A DNA stretch of 64,000 nucleotides from Gracilariopsis chorda (taxonomy: Eukaryota > Rhodophyta > Florideophyceae > Gracilariales > Gracilariaceae). The position numbers were made by a program, and so were the translations under genes. Position 1 is the first letter of the stretch. Every line of letters begins with the position of its first letter. Below the pieces are notes generated by a model that ran no database searches, was not told where the DNA came from, and saw only the letters and a program-made list of their open reading frames with translations. Location of the stretch: assembly GCA_003194525.1 (NCBI GenBank), contig NBIV01000007.1, forward strand, positions 372,001 to 436,000, written 5' to 3'. Positions 20,309 to 31,601 of the stretch are shown in pieces.

Positions 20309-20655
20309 TATCAATTTCTCCGATGACGGGCCTTTTGCGCTAGCACGGTGGTGAGCGCGTTTCGTATGTTATTCAACCCAAAAGGTAAATTGGGAACCTG
20401 TAAGACAATCGGTAGAGTAAAATAGAATAGATTTAAAAGACCAGAGCTAACAAAAGCCTCTGTAAGCAGCCGGCTACGAACAAAAGTATTTTCCTTTACT
20501 GCTAATCTTCTTTTCGTCTATTTTCTCCCTTTAGGGTAGAGACCGAGACGGTATAGTAGCTGTAATAAATAAATGTCTAACTATTGGAACGGTCTAGAAG
20601 GTTCCACCTGGGCGAGAGCTCGCGTGAAAGTAAGGCTTACAGCCACACATTATCA
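20309..20655 (-). repeat. Copia 3' LTR
   Basis: Matches 26090-26436 base for base with about 28 differences and no length change. It ends in ...TTATCA, and its other end reads TATC where the partner has TGTC. It carries short GAGCTC/GCGAG inverted motifs near 20610-20630 but no gene. Confidence 0.85.
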
Positions 20656-21101
20656 CTCCCTCCACTTTTATGGGAGCTCTGAACAGTGTTTCATACTATT
20701 GTAGAAGACGAATAAGAATAAGAAAAATGCAAGTAGGCGGTCTTATTACCATCAATGGTTCACAGAACTCGGTTTTGAACTTACGACATCCGTTACAACA
20801 CCTGAAATGTGGCGCAAAAGGTACAAATACCGGTCAGTAACCCCCAAGTGGATAGTGAGAACTGATCTACGTCGAAAGACATGAGGGCGCGGATTTGCTT
20901 AGCTGTGGTGCCCAACACGAGTACGGCAGAATTGAGGGGTCCGGCTATGCCGGATAAGAGAGACTTTCCGCATTCCGTGCCGTAATTCTCCGTTCTTGCT
21001 TTTGATCGTCAAGGTGCAAGCGTATATCCGTTGTCCTTATTTGTGAATATCCTTATGAATTTATAGAAGAAAGCAGATGGCCGTGCGATAATCTTTCAGT
21101 T

Positions 21102-21338
21102 CTAACGAATAATATTTTCCGCAGGATTTACCTGCCATTTTCCTTGAAGGAGAACTTTGCGAAGCGGATTTCGATCAGTCCGTTTGATGAAATGATCTGC
21201 AAGATTTTGTCCGCTGCGGATGAAACCAATATCCGAAATGTGACCCAAGCGGTATCTTTCCCGGGCAATAGCGACTTCGATCATCAATCGCTTTTCCGAC
21301 GTACGCGACCCCTTGTTAATTATGTCAAATAAGCACAT
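21102..21338 (-). pseudogene. Copia RNase H C-terminal part
   Basis: A 78-codon frame with KRLMIEVAIARERYRLGHIS and SGQNLADHFIKR, the conserved end of the copia RNase H domain, which removes RNA from the RNA/DNA hybrid during reverse transcription. The preceding part (21340-21740) is present but broken by stops. Confidence 0.75.
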
Positions 21339-21737
21339 CGAGTCCGTTAAAAGACAAACCGATAGCGGTGCACAACTTTATAAACGCCCGAATTTGGTGG
21401 ATAGCGTATAAGCGACATCGAACAAATCAGCAAACGCTATCAGATCTGCTGCGAACGCCGTACGGGTGACCCTACGAGCCTTTTAGGACTTGAAACCATT
21501 TGGTATTACGGTTCTGAAGCGGTCTGAAAGAAACACCAGGTAGCCCAATTGGGAAGTTAAGTCTGCGTTGGTGGCGAATGATGCGTCTGAAACACCCAGT
21601 ATGTGCATCGTATCGCGGTCCAATTTGGGAAATGACAGAGGTGTGGGATGTCTCTTCAGAATGTTAATAGTCTCATCAACGTCCTTTAGGATCCGTTTTC
21701 GGTCTGTATTAAAGTGACACCGAGTGACTTGCGTGAA

Positions 21738-22030
21738 CTATGAGACCTCATAAAGAATGTCTACTCCTGAATGAGCAAGCCATGCGAGCTTCATTCGTAC
21801 AGAAGCGAATTCCTGAAAGGTGCAATTGGCCGAAATCTGTGGTAGATTCTCAATGTACTTCTGTTGAGTGATGCGGGGGCGTCCATCCTGATCTTTCTCA
21901 ATCTGTAAACCTGTGAAGGTGCAGGGTAATTCCGAATCTGGTTTTGTCTCAAACCGTTCGTGAGTCCGTTCGCGAAGCTGTTGGAATTCATCTGTCCCAG
22001 TGCGGAGCAAGTCGTCGACGTATGAACCTG
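21738..22030 (-). pseudogene. Copia reverse transcriptase, palm and thumb part
   Basis: The active-site box YVDDLLRTGTDEF can be read on the minus strand at about 22006-22024, followed by FTGLQIEKDQDGRPRITQQK and the LAWLAHSG block. These are conserved in the RVT_2 domain of copia elements. The RT is split from its N-terminal part (22365 onward) by frame changes and stops. Confidence 0.8.
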
Positions 22031-22364
22031 AAACGCCCGTAAGGATTCCGTTACATATTTAATAGTAAAGAGCGTGGTCAGAAGGCAGTGTTTTAATTCC
22101 CGAGTCCGACCGGTGATGTTTACCCATTGTTGCAAACCAAAGATCTTTTGATTAAAAAAGAATATAGAGGGGTTTTAGAAGCTGCAAGCACTGATGGGGC
22201 TCAAGCTCAAACTCCGGAACGGGATCTGCGATATAAAGATCGCGTGTAAGCGATTCCATTGACTGCAAAAAGGCTTGCGTTATGTCGTTGGTTCACACCT
22301 TGAATCCTAAAAGAGTTGAGAGTGCAAGAATTATCCTAACGGTTTGTGGTTGGAGATTCTGATT

Positions 22365-23318
22365 TTAGTGAGCCATAAGGTGTTTTATCCGATCGCGGTG
22401 ACCTCTGATAACATATCGGCCCTTGAACTTCTCTTGACCGTCTTCGGTAGACTTGATCGCCAAAACAAAACCACCGGGCAATACATTACTGTCTGGCGGA
22501 ATGTCCTGCTTTAAAATAATCTTAAGTGTACCGCGCTTAAATAGTCCGCGTAGTTCGGCTTTCTTTGCCTCAATCATCCGAGGGTCTTTTGTGCGAGGAT
22601 CACTAGCACTGAGTATCTCATTCATGTACATATCTTCTTCGTCCGAGCAGTATTTCAAGAACCAATTGAGGAGCTCACACAAGTGCATGTGCGATACTTC
22701 TGGAGCGGAAAGGTAAGGTTTCACTTGGGCAAAACTGAATGGATTTAGATTCAACTTCGGTAAAAGACGCAAGTATACCAGCTTAGCATTATTATCCACA
22801 CTGTTAATCCCAAAAGGGCCAAACCAATCGCCGATCCGGTTTGCAAAGATTTTGTCCCTCCAGACGAGGACTTTTTCACCAGGTTGGTATGCAATATTAG
22901 CCGATGGCGGAACATGATGGCGCAAAGCGCGATGAATGCGGAGCTTAGCTATATGTTGTTCCATCTCTCTCCTTGCAGTGCTGGCCAATTTGACTTGTTC
23001 GTCCAGAGTTGTCTTGGACTGAAGGTCTTCCCCGATCATATGGAGTGAGGGAAATTCCCCAAATACCAAGACCGAAGGAACCAAACCCTCTGGTTCCAGG
23101 GTTTTGTTCATCGCATACACTGAGAATACGAGTAGGATGCTGGAATCCATACTAGTTGAGGCCAGTTTCAGTTTCTTAAATGTTTTCCGAAGGGGGTCAC
23201 GGTAGCGTTCACCAATTCCCATGGAGGAATGAGACTCAATACCAGTGCGGACAACGTCAGTGTTCGAAGCCTTAGCAAGGGAAATGAAACTGTTCCCGAA
23301 GGCCGAGCCTTGATCCAT
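22365..23318 (-). pseudogene. Copia integrase C-terminal half and RT N-terminal part
   Basis: A 317-codon frame. DQGSAF holds the second catalytic Asp of integrase and SSMGIGERYRDPLRKTF the Glu. A non-catalytic integrase tail follows, then the start of RVT_2 (EAKKAELRGLFKRGTLKIIL and KFKGRYVIRGHRDR). The continuous integrase-RT fusion is normal for copia polyproteins. Confidence 0.85.
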
Positions 23319-23402
23319 GTATATCTGATTCCTTATACCAGTGTGGATAAGTATCCAACACCGAACTATTCACTTCCATATGGTCTTAGTAGATAGATCT
23401 GC

Positions 23403-23726
23403 TTAAAACCGAGTGGCAGAGAAGTGAGTCTGTGCATCTACCATGTGGAGCACGGGCTTCCGATCAAGGTGAATTATGTCAATTATGACTTCTTCATTGA
23501 AAAGAATGTTTTTTGTACCAAATGAAACTTTGAACCGAGTTGTTCCATCCTGAATGCGTCGGCATGGATCACATGAGCGGCTGATCTCTTCAAGTTGTTT
23601 CTGCGTTTCCGGGGTGTTGTCTTCTGGACGGGCTTTTCCCAGGAGGTTATATAGCTTTTCGGAAAAAGGGTGGTAGAATTGTCGATGTAGTTTTGTTAAC
23701 TGCTGAAAAGTGAACAAAGTTAACAT
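23403..23726 (-). pseudogene. Copia integrase N-terminal (GAG_pre-integrase HHCC and first Asp)
   Basis: A 107-codon frame with LHRQFYHPFSEKLYNLL and CDPCRRIQ, giving the His/His/Cys/Cys zinc-binding domain. DIIHLDRKPVLHMVDAQTHF follows, the start of the catalytic core. It stops at 23403; the core resumes in another phase at 23318. Confidence 0.8.
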
Positions 23727-23738
23727 CGGGACGGATTA

Positions 23739-24310
23739 CTAGGCGTAGAGATGCCCATCGAACCTTGTTAAAGGAATGTACCAGTCATCCATCCCATAAT
23801 AGTTATCACCTTCAACCACTATGGTCCGTTTAACGAGCCGATTGGTGACGGTGCAAGGGGTCAATAAATGTTGATCAAGTACATCCATTTCCATAAGGGC
23901 TGGAACATTCGCCGATATCACATCAACCAGAACCGGTATGGTCGGTATTCCTGGTGGCGTATCCAAGAGAATCATTATTCTTCGCATGGATTCGTATACC
24001 GAGTCAGCGATTCTGAACTTGCGATTAGATCGCAGAAGTCACAATCGTTTACCAATGCAGTTATGTATCCTTGGGGCTTCTTTGATACCGATAACGGAAC
24101 GCGGTGCGCCTGTGTCAACACAAAATGCAAGGCGGAATCCCTTTTCTGCCCGTTTGGTTAGTGAAGTGCTGTAGAGAGGAGTAAAGTCTACGACTTCTTT
24201 CCGATGCCAGTTACGCTTGAAGCGTTTGCGCTTGGGGACGGTGCTGTGGTGAGCAGACGATTTGTCAGGATGTCTAGGAGCAAGCGCACCTTCTAGGCAT
24301 CTTGATGAAA
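23739..24310 (-). pseudogene. Copia aspartic protease
   Basis: The minus strand reads LAFCVDTGAPRSVIG, with the catalytic DTG codons at about 24108-24116. After a frame change, ANVPALMEMDVLDQHLLTP and VTNRLVKR follow, the flap-distal part of retropepsins. It would process the Gag-Pol precursor. At least one stop and one frame change separate the two halves. Confidence 0.75.
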
Positions 24311-24541
24311 ATCCGAGCGGTCCTTGAAGCGAACCTGTTTCTTCGGCATGATTCTAACCGTAAGCGGCGAAGAAATTGCGGAAGATAGATGGGTCTGGAA
24401 TTCTCTATCGTCCACATAGTTCGTTAAATTCATTTCTTAATAGGAACTACGCTTTCTCAAGTGGTCAGCAAATGTCAACGCGTAAAACGTTTCAAGATCA
24501 GTGTCCTCTTTGTTTTCCACATCCGAGTCAGATGAAGATTC

Positions 24542-26057
24542 TTAGTCCCTAAAGGCGTTAACAACCTCGGAGAGGACATGTATAGCTGGGGTTCCCTGCT
24601 TGAGGGATTGAGCTGCACCATTCCGAATGCGGCTGATCCTCAAACCAGTGGCGTGGTCTCTAGCCAAATTTTTTTTGCTTCCACAAAGACGGCACTGCAT
24701 ACGTTTGCGATCCTTTCCAGTAGAGTGGCGGCGCCTGTAAGGCGTCCGAGTACGGCCATCGTAATGGTTGGGTGGTACACCATATTGTTGGTAGAATGTA
24801 CCCGTTGCGGAGGATGAGGCATTAGCAGAGAGAACCTTCTTTTCTTCCTCCAGTTGAATTTGTTCCCTAAGGGCAGTGAAAAACCTATTGAATGTGAACA
24901 GAGCAGTGGTCATCTGCGATATAGGAGTTGCTGCCCATGACTGGGTAAGAACTGCTTTACATAGAAAGCATTTCTTGTGCTCATCTGAGCGGAATTGTGG
25001 GGGAGCCTGAGCAGTAAGGGCATTGATCTTGTTCACCAACTGGGTCAAGCCTGAATCCGAATCGGTCAGGTCTTTGTCTCTCCTCACGTGGTCGATGGTG
25101 ATGCGTTCCATCTCTGCCTGTGCGGAAGGTTGACGAGCATCATTGTCATACTCATTAAGCATGACCTTAACAATTGCCTGAAAGGACATATCCGGAGCGG
25201 TGTTCTCAAAGAAAAAATCCCGAGCGGTTCCACCAAACACGTTCACAAAGAACTTCTGGCGCTGTTCTCGTGAGAGTTCAAACTGCTGAGCACACACCTC
25301 ATAATTCCTAAGAGTATAGCAAGTGGACTGTTTTTTGGAGCCGGTGAACTTCATGTCCTTGAAGTAATTGGGAAATGTAGCAGCTGTCTTCGACGTGTTC
25401 CTCGTCATGTATGGAGTGGAGATCGAAGTGGTATTGTGTCCTGAAGGAGGAAGATTTCCTTGAGGTATTCCCTGTGCTGTGGGTGCACTTCCAATTTGAT
25501 TCCGGGTGTTGTCATTCTGAGCTACCGATTGGGGAGAGAGCTCACTCTGAACAAAGAATGACGGCCGCGGTTGTGAAATCGGAGATCGATACGCACTTGG
25601 TTGCGAATAATAAGGATTCGCAAAGCGGATCTTCTTATACCACTCAACCATTTCGAAAACCTGAGTCTTCTCGTAACCGTGTGCAGAGGAAACCCAGACA
25701 AAAGCCATAATTGTACGACTACCTAGCTCTATCAGTGGATGACAGAGTTTCTAAAACGGCAGGTGGGGTCGGAAAAGCATTGAAAAACCGTCTGGTGTCG
25801 TGTAGCAGTATAACTTCATATGTACCATGACGAAAGGTTTTTCGGCTGAAGATAACGACCGATGCCGGAAGGAATGACTCTATGTCTGTCTGCACCATTT
25901 GATTGTTCTGTGACCCGTCGATTGGGTACACATTCAACAAATACTTCGCTAGGTCTGAAACGGAGCTTGACACATAGTGACGGGAGTTAAAACTCTCGAG
26001 ACTTTTAAGCATTGCATCACGTCGCGCGTTACGCGCGTCGTTAGAACTACCCCCCAT
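24542..26057 (-). pseudogene. Copia Gag (two frames)
   Basis: The first frame (25719-26057, 112 codons) starts near the 5' LTR; the second (24542-25708, 388 codons) continues in another phase. The second includes YFKDMKFTGSKKQSTCYTLR, a capsid-like helical region and a basic C-terminal segment with MQCRLCGSKKNLARDHA, a CxxC pair resembling a partial zinc knuckle. Gag would form the cytoplasmic particle. Position and composition support the call; sequence similarity alone is weak. Confidence 0.65.
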
Positions 26058-26089
26058 AAAGTAGTACTACGAAGAAACCCAATCCGGAT

Positions 26090-26436
26090 TGTCGATATCT
26101 CCGATGACCGGCCTTTTGCGCTGGCACGGCGGTAAGCGCGTTTCGTATGGTATTCAACCCGAAAGGTAAATTGGAAACCTGTAAGACAATCGGTAGAGTA
26201 GAATAGAATAGATTTAAAAGACCAGAGCTGACAACAGCCTCTGTAGGCAGCTGGATACGAACAAAAGTATTTTCCTTTACTGCTAATCTTCTTTTTGTCT
26301 ATTTTCTCCCTTTAGGGTAGAGACCGAGATGGTGCAGTAGCTGGACTAAATAAATTTCTAACTACCTCAACGGTCTAGAAAGTTCCACCTGGGCGAGAGC
26401 TCGCGTGAAAGTAAGGCTTACAGCCAGACATTATCA
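26090..26436 (-). repeat. Copia 5' LTR
   Basis: 347 bp, TG...CA in plus orientation (TGTCGATATC ... TTATCA). The interior begins at 26089 in element orientation with ATCCGGATTGGG, which is not a TGG-type primer site. A primer taken from inside a tRNA, as known for some copia elements, is possible. Confidence 0.85.
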
Positions 26437-26889
26437 CGGAACCGTACAGGTTTGTGTCTAGATGGCTAAATGGAATGCAGTGCCAGCCAATGAGGGGAAA
26501 GATTGACACGTTTCTCTCTGTAACAGACTGGCACTGCAGTCATTATAGCAGTGCCAAGTACTAATCAACCAGGTTTGCTACTGCTGCTGCTCAATTCTGT
26601 AAATAGTAGGGAGGCTTTGCGCCAAATGGGCGTTTTACAAGGCCAAACGGGAGCGTGCAAAGCGATGTTGTAGCACAACCCATCCAAACAGTCAACAACA
26701 TCCCCTCATATGCATGAAAATTCTTAAGGGTGGGGTGTTGAGATAGAGAAGAGAGACAAGGCGAAGGGGCGTTTGGCTGCAGGCGGCGCTGCGAGCTGCA
26801 GCGCAAGAGTGATAAAAATGGGTGGGAAGAAAAATGGATGGAGAAAGAAAAAGCAAAAAAGCAAGTAGTTTAATTCAACGAATGAAAAA

Positions 26890-28256
26890 CGCAACAAATA
26901 TGATTACGGTTGTGGCGGGATGCAGAACTGAATGGCTTCAGGCAGAACTGGGTTTGCGTTGTTCACCGGCATGGGATAAATTGTGTGCGCATTCCTGGGT
27001 TTAAGCTGTTTTTCATGCAGGAGCAACCCATGGTTGTTCGTTCTAACGCGCGACAACTTCACGTAAAAGGTACCAGCGCAGAATTAGTTTGATGCCAAAT
27101 CCACAACCAAGCCATCTATGGTCATTTTTTTATGTCTTTGAACGGTTGCTGCACAATCAAGACGAACAAAATGTGGTGCAAAATCCCAAAAGGGAGAAGA
27201 AGCATGAGGGTGTTCGAAGTCCTCCTCTCTTTACAGGGTAGCACGGCGAGAGAACCACCTGCGGTGAGCACACGATCCGGGCGTAAACCGGGATTCACTT
27301 CATGACTGGCGTACAGGTGCAAGAGCGACCTAGAAAAGGATCGAAGACAGGCAGAGAAGTGATAGTGCGGGACGGGTGGTCACTCGTACGAGGAGTGCGC
27401 GAAGGTTCAACGGTAAGCACAACGAGTGCCATCTGTATAAAATAGTAACGAGAAGAAACAAAACACACAACAAAAGAAAAACACAAGTCTATAAATGTGG
27501 TTGAAAGGGCCACGAGGTGGATGACTAGTCTTAGACAAGAAGACAACTCTCCGAGAGGGGATATCGTGCACCGGGGGTTCCTGAGTCAGAGCCAAACACT
27601 CGCCTGTGCGAGATTTTTTGATCAGGACGGCCCGAGCCTACCTACCTAAGTAGGGTGCTGGCCGTCAAACTTACATTTTAATAACTAATTATGTAGATAG
27701 ATAAGTGAATAGATAACTAAATAAATAAACAAATAGTGGTAATAGTATCCTTGAAAAACTGTGCCTGCACACGTACACGTGTGTTACCCGTACTCATGTC
27801 ACCAGTGTGCAATTACCACGATTTCAAGTGTGCCGTAATCAACTCATTGGGGAATTACTTCTCGTATACGTGGCCAAATCCAACTTTCGTCACGAGGCAT
27901 GTATGGACGTGCTTCACGATTAATCACCGCGAAGGGCGTTGCTCTTCACAAAAAAACTGCCATCAAATCATGAGAATGTCTGCAAAAAACACTTGACGTC
28001 AACACGATGCAGGAGAGAGCTTTTATTCCAGAATCTGTCCGTTCTTGTCGAATTGAGCCACCTGTATCGTAAACTGATCGATACGCACGACTTCTAACAG
28101 CTTTCCATTGACCACAGCAAAATGCAGCAAGTTCCGACTGGCGGTAAATGCCACACCAATCTCCAAGTCCAAATTATGAGGCCGTACTCCAGTAGGTGAT
28201 ATACAAACTGGGGAACGGTAGTACTGACGATGTCTGACTCTGGGTTATCTCTACGA
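26890..28256 (-). pseudogene. H2 helicase C-terminal remnants
   Basis: On either side of the solo LTR, plus-strand blocks at 26900-27171 and 27954-28256 align with the C-terminal end of the H1 helicase (3559-4150), but the reading frame is lost. The Helitron sequence resumes immediately after the LTR target duplication. Confidence 0.6.
27172..27948 (-). mobile_element. Solo LTR inserted in Helitron H2
   Basis: 777 bp, TGTGGTGCAAAA ... GCTCTTCA, flanked by exact 5-bp duplications CAAAA (27167-27171 and 27949-27953). The ends match the solo LTR at 5110-5952, although the interior differs strongly. An AT-rich patch lies at 27680-27740. No gene. Confidence 0.85.
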
Positions 28257-28856
28257 TCAAGATTGTACAGTGTTCACTGAGAGAAGATTGAGGTCCTCAC
28301 AAGGAAACAGATTTAGCGCTGCTGCATTATTTTCATCGACCAAATGTTTTGTGGACGCAATGAGCGTTTTTCTGAGATCCATATCCTCCTTGCGTCGTGT
28401 TGTGAACAACTTGAAGAGGAGATGGTAAGCGCTTTGCATGCCACCAGTAGGTCTGAGTGGTAATGGATCGTTGTTGGATATTGGGTTGCTTGCAATAGAA
28501 CGTAGCAGCGACGCAAATGCCAGATCATTGGCTTGCGGTACTTGTTCGGTGAAGTACAGCACTTGAACAGAGCACACTGTACATAGATCAATCTTCCATG
28601 GCAACTGGTTGAGACTTTTTGTGTACACTCATCCCACGCTCCACTCGCCTCAGCTTCCATGTATACCTGCGGCACAACTAGAAGGAGCAGGGGGTAGTCG
28701 ACGGATAGAACGATGGTTAAGTCCCCAAACGGAGGCGGGTTTTCCACTCCACTGCAGCGAAGATTTTTGAACAACGCATCTATGAGTTCAAATAGCTTTC
28801 GTGAGAGCATAAACTGCTCATCCAAGACGAGCGGTTGTATTTCACGTAGCAGTTCT
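28257..28856 (-). pseudogene. H2 helicase middle part
   Basis: Frames at 28257-28628 and 28313-28873 hold the Walker B region (VLDEQFMLS, usual 'DEAxMLS' altered), FGDLTIVLSVDYPLLLLVVP and YFTEQVPQANDLAFASLLR. They match H1 closely but with altered catalytic positions and several frame changes. Confidence 0.75.
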
Positions 28857-29378
28857 TGCAGGGGAATGACCACCGGGTAGGCGGTGTGGTGAGGTAACCA
28901 AGCGAGTGGGCAGACAGAGGTAAGACCATTTCTGCCCCATATCCCACGTGGCTAAGCTGGGTGCCAGTTCAGGGGATATCAGGGGACAGTGCAAGGGCCA
29001 GGGCATTGTGGCCATAGGTTTTATTATGTAGCTAGTTCTATTTAATTTTTAGGATAGTTCCGGAGGCCAGAGCACATTGCCAGCTAGATAAGTTCGCTCG
29101 AGTTCTGCCGACCTCCCAAGAGTAAAAGCAAGCACCATCGCCGTCTTCTTGCCGTTATATGCTGCCAATAGGACGCTAAAGGCCTCCGAGCCATTGCTAC
29201 CATTCTCCCGACCTGTAGGGACTTGAGATAGCGCCCGCCCATTGCGCCTTGCTGCCAGTTGGTTCCCGCGTCACTAGTAGACCCAGTGGATTGTCTCCCC
29301 AGTGGCTGGCTCTCTGCAGCTACTCCCTCCTGTTATAATACTACCCTAGTCGGCCAAAGGACGTAGTATTCTAATAAA
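28857..29378 (+). mobile_element. 522-bp LTR-like insertion in the H2 helicase gene
   Basis: H1 and H3 read straight through this point, while H2 carries extra DNA from TGCAGGGGAATG to CTAATAAA between two copies of GTTCT (28852-28856 and 29379-29383). Near its right end AATACTAC and GTAGTATT can form a hairpin, and AATAAA is the last hexamer. I see no gene. It could be a solo LTR with a mutated end or another short element; the terminus is not a normal ...CA. Confidence 0.6.
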
Positions 29379-29800
29379 GTTCTGCACGTTGAGATCAGTG
29401 ATCGTACTTGGACTAAGTGGCTGTAGTGATGCTTGTACTGTCCTTATCAGCTACATCGAATCCAAGCAGGATATGCCAAGTGCGGTCACGTTCTTACAAC
29501 GATGCTGCAATGCCTATTGTAGCAGTAATTTTGACGAATATTCATTCTGACTCAGTGATATTGCAAAGGAAGTTGAACACGTATGTCTTTCTGTTTCCTG
29601 TGGATCCTTGCACAAAGGAAATTTCACCAGGAGTGCTTGTTCGCTCCTGCAGCGTTTGCGGTTTTTTCAACATGGCAATGACGGTGTCAATGACTTTTCC
29701 TTGGCGAGGTTTTAAGGCGGCGTACCTTGACTGCAAAGTTGACGCATTTCGCAGCACTCGCGCGTCTGGAGTTGTTGTTGCTCGATTCGTCTCGGTCAAT
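29379..29800 (-). pseudogene. H2 helicase N-terminal part
   Basis: The frame at 29542-29799 contains NASTLQSRYAALKPRQGK and the Walker A block as GSTGNRKT instead of GSAGTGKT, so ATP binding would be impaired. It is followed by a worn helicase segment up to the 522-bp insertion. Confidence 0.75.
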
Positions 29801-31480
29801 GCTGCATCATACTGCTGTAGGTGTTAGGAGACGAAACTGTGATCGCAAAACAGTCGTCTACCGTGTTCGTCTGAGATCTCCACCACACGTCGATACAATT
29901 CTTGCTTCCGTTGCTGCTCATTGCCTGTACATATTTCGCTACATAGTGCCTCCCAGTTGTCGACAGCCATTTTCTCTGGGTCTGTGCCTTGCTGTTATAA
30001 TGTAACAACCAGGCTTCGGAGCCCAGAGAGCGTGCTGTGCATCTTCACTGCTTCTTGGAACACAATAGCAGACTCCGTTCCGTCCGCGAGCAGTCCCCTT
30101 GCATTCTCCATTTCAAGATACGTTCCATACTGCTGTCTGTTGAAATTACTTCCGTCTTCATAAGAGCTCGAGCCGTGAATCATGAGCAACAAGCAAACAG
30201 CAAACAGCTCAATATCGGACGATGACATACTCTGATCCTTGTGACCCACTATTCGTCTTTGGGTGCGCTCTATCACTTACATGGGCAGTTGCAGTCGTCT
30301 GTGTGCACATAAGTGCTGTCTCCGTTTTTCTGATGAAGCACATGTGTAGGAAGCGTGAGACACAAAAGCACCTTTTCAAAATAAGAAAGTTTGTCGAGTT
30401 TTGCATATGCTTTGGGCCTTGCAAAGTATCCCTCCAGCGTAGACGGCTGTGCTGCAGAAAGGAGCCAGTTTGAAACTCTGAGCACAAGTGTGCGCTCTTC
30501 TGCCAATTAAATGGTTAGTCGCTCTAGTCTAGTTATGAAGTGCACATCGCGAAACTCAAAGTTGTTTTAAGCTGCATTGACAGCGCCCACCATACGCGCT
30601 CGCATGTATGCACGAATGCCGTTCTGCACCTGTGGCATTTTTGCTGCTCGTTCTGCATGCCTGCCTCAGTAGAACCACTCACATTCAGCACCACCTCCTT
30701 TGTATTGGGCTGCTTAAAGGCGTACTTCATCATATAGGCCACTGCGCTGCCCCCTTGTGTGTGTTCTACGTTGATATGCGAGCAGTACTTCTTGAACAGA
30801 GTTGGGTTGTACGGCACACTCTTGAGGTCTTCTTGCCTTCTTCTGCAGTAGATCACCCGATTCGTGCCTTTTAAAATGTACGTTTCTGGCACAACGATGT
30901 TGCTTTCGTATCCAAACTTGCACCAATTAGCGCCATTTCAGCAATAGTAAGAGTGTCGGTGCCTGTGCATGGAACAAATGAGGGCATGCGGCGCATCTTC
31001 TTCATCAAGAAGGTGCACTTCTGCACTAATCAGCTCGTTGATAACCTCAACTTCTTCAATCACACCCCCCTCGAGCCACATGAGCATGTGGTGATGAGGC
31101 AAATTGCGTTCTTGAAACTCAAGCTTTGATGCAAGCCCCAAGCACTTCACTTCAAAGAATTCCTCCGAGTTGTTCTCCAAGTCGTTCATGAAGTCATTGG
31201 CGTACTGGTTGTAGAACCTTGAAATCAGGTCCAATCAGTCAAACGGTAGAGGGTGGTTACTTTGTGCCGTAGATGCACTACAATTGCGGGTGTCCATCCC
31301 AAGGCTCTGGATGTTCTCTCGCCAGATGCTTATGTGGATTGTAATGAAAAGAGAAGGCGCTCCTCTTAGCCCCACTATCGTCTGTAAATACATGCGCTTC
31401 TTCTTCCAATACGCTGCTGAGTTGACCGAGGCATCGGGAACACTGATCCGTCTCATTTGCGTGAACTGGGATGGTGGCAA
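29801..31480 (-). pseudogene. H2 Rep core, tyrosine region and linker
   Basis: Pieces at 29995-30276 (linker; DIELFAVCLLLMIHGSSSYE), 30533-30892 (tyrosine region AYMMKYAFKQPN), 30938-31234 (HUH block LPHHHMLMWL) and 31235-31480 (IWRENIQSLGMD) line up in order with H1. Rep motif residues survive, but the chain is broken at least three times. Confidence 0.75.
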
Positions 31481-31601
31481 GTGACCAGTTTGTTGTTGTG
31501 CTTGCCAGAACTCTTGCCCTTGTACAATGCGTGCCTGTGAGATTCTCTCTCCAGGAAACTCATTAGCATGTAATGTGTATATGGGTGCGAAGCATCTACA
31601 T

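Larger units (their letters stand above)
20309..26436 (-). mobile_element. Ty1/copia retrotransposon, complete but decayed
   Basis: Direct LTRs at 20309-20655 and 26090-26436, each 347 bp and about 92% identical by eye, bound a 5.4-kb interior coding on the minus strand in the order gag, protease, integrase, RT, RNase H. Integrase before RT is the copia order. A polypurine tract (AAAAGTGGAGGGAG, minus strand) adjoins the left LTR. Target duplication is uncertain (AGGAG against CGGAA). The frames are interrupted at many places. Confidence 0.85.
20149..26756 (-). mobile_element. Non-autonomous Helitron, type B, split by a copia element
   Basis: 20149-20308 holds the 3' hairpin and the type-B body; 26437-26756 holds the palindromes, CTG run, 5' hairpin and 5' end. 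The two parts join to match the intact type-B unit at 10782-11241. The 6.1 kb between them is the copia retrotransposon. The 5' end touches the CTTG end of Helitron H2. Confidence 0.7.
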
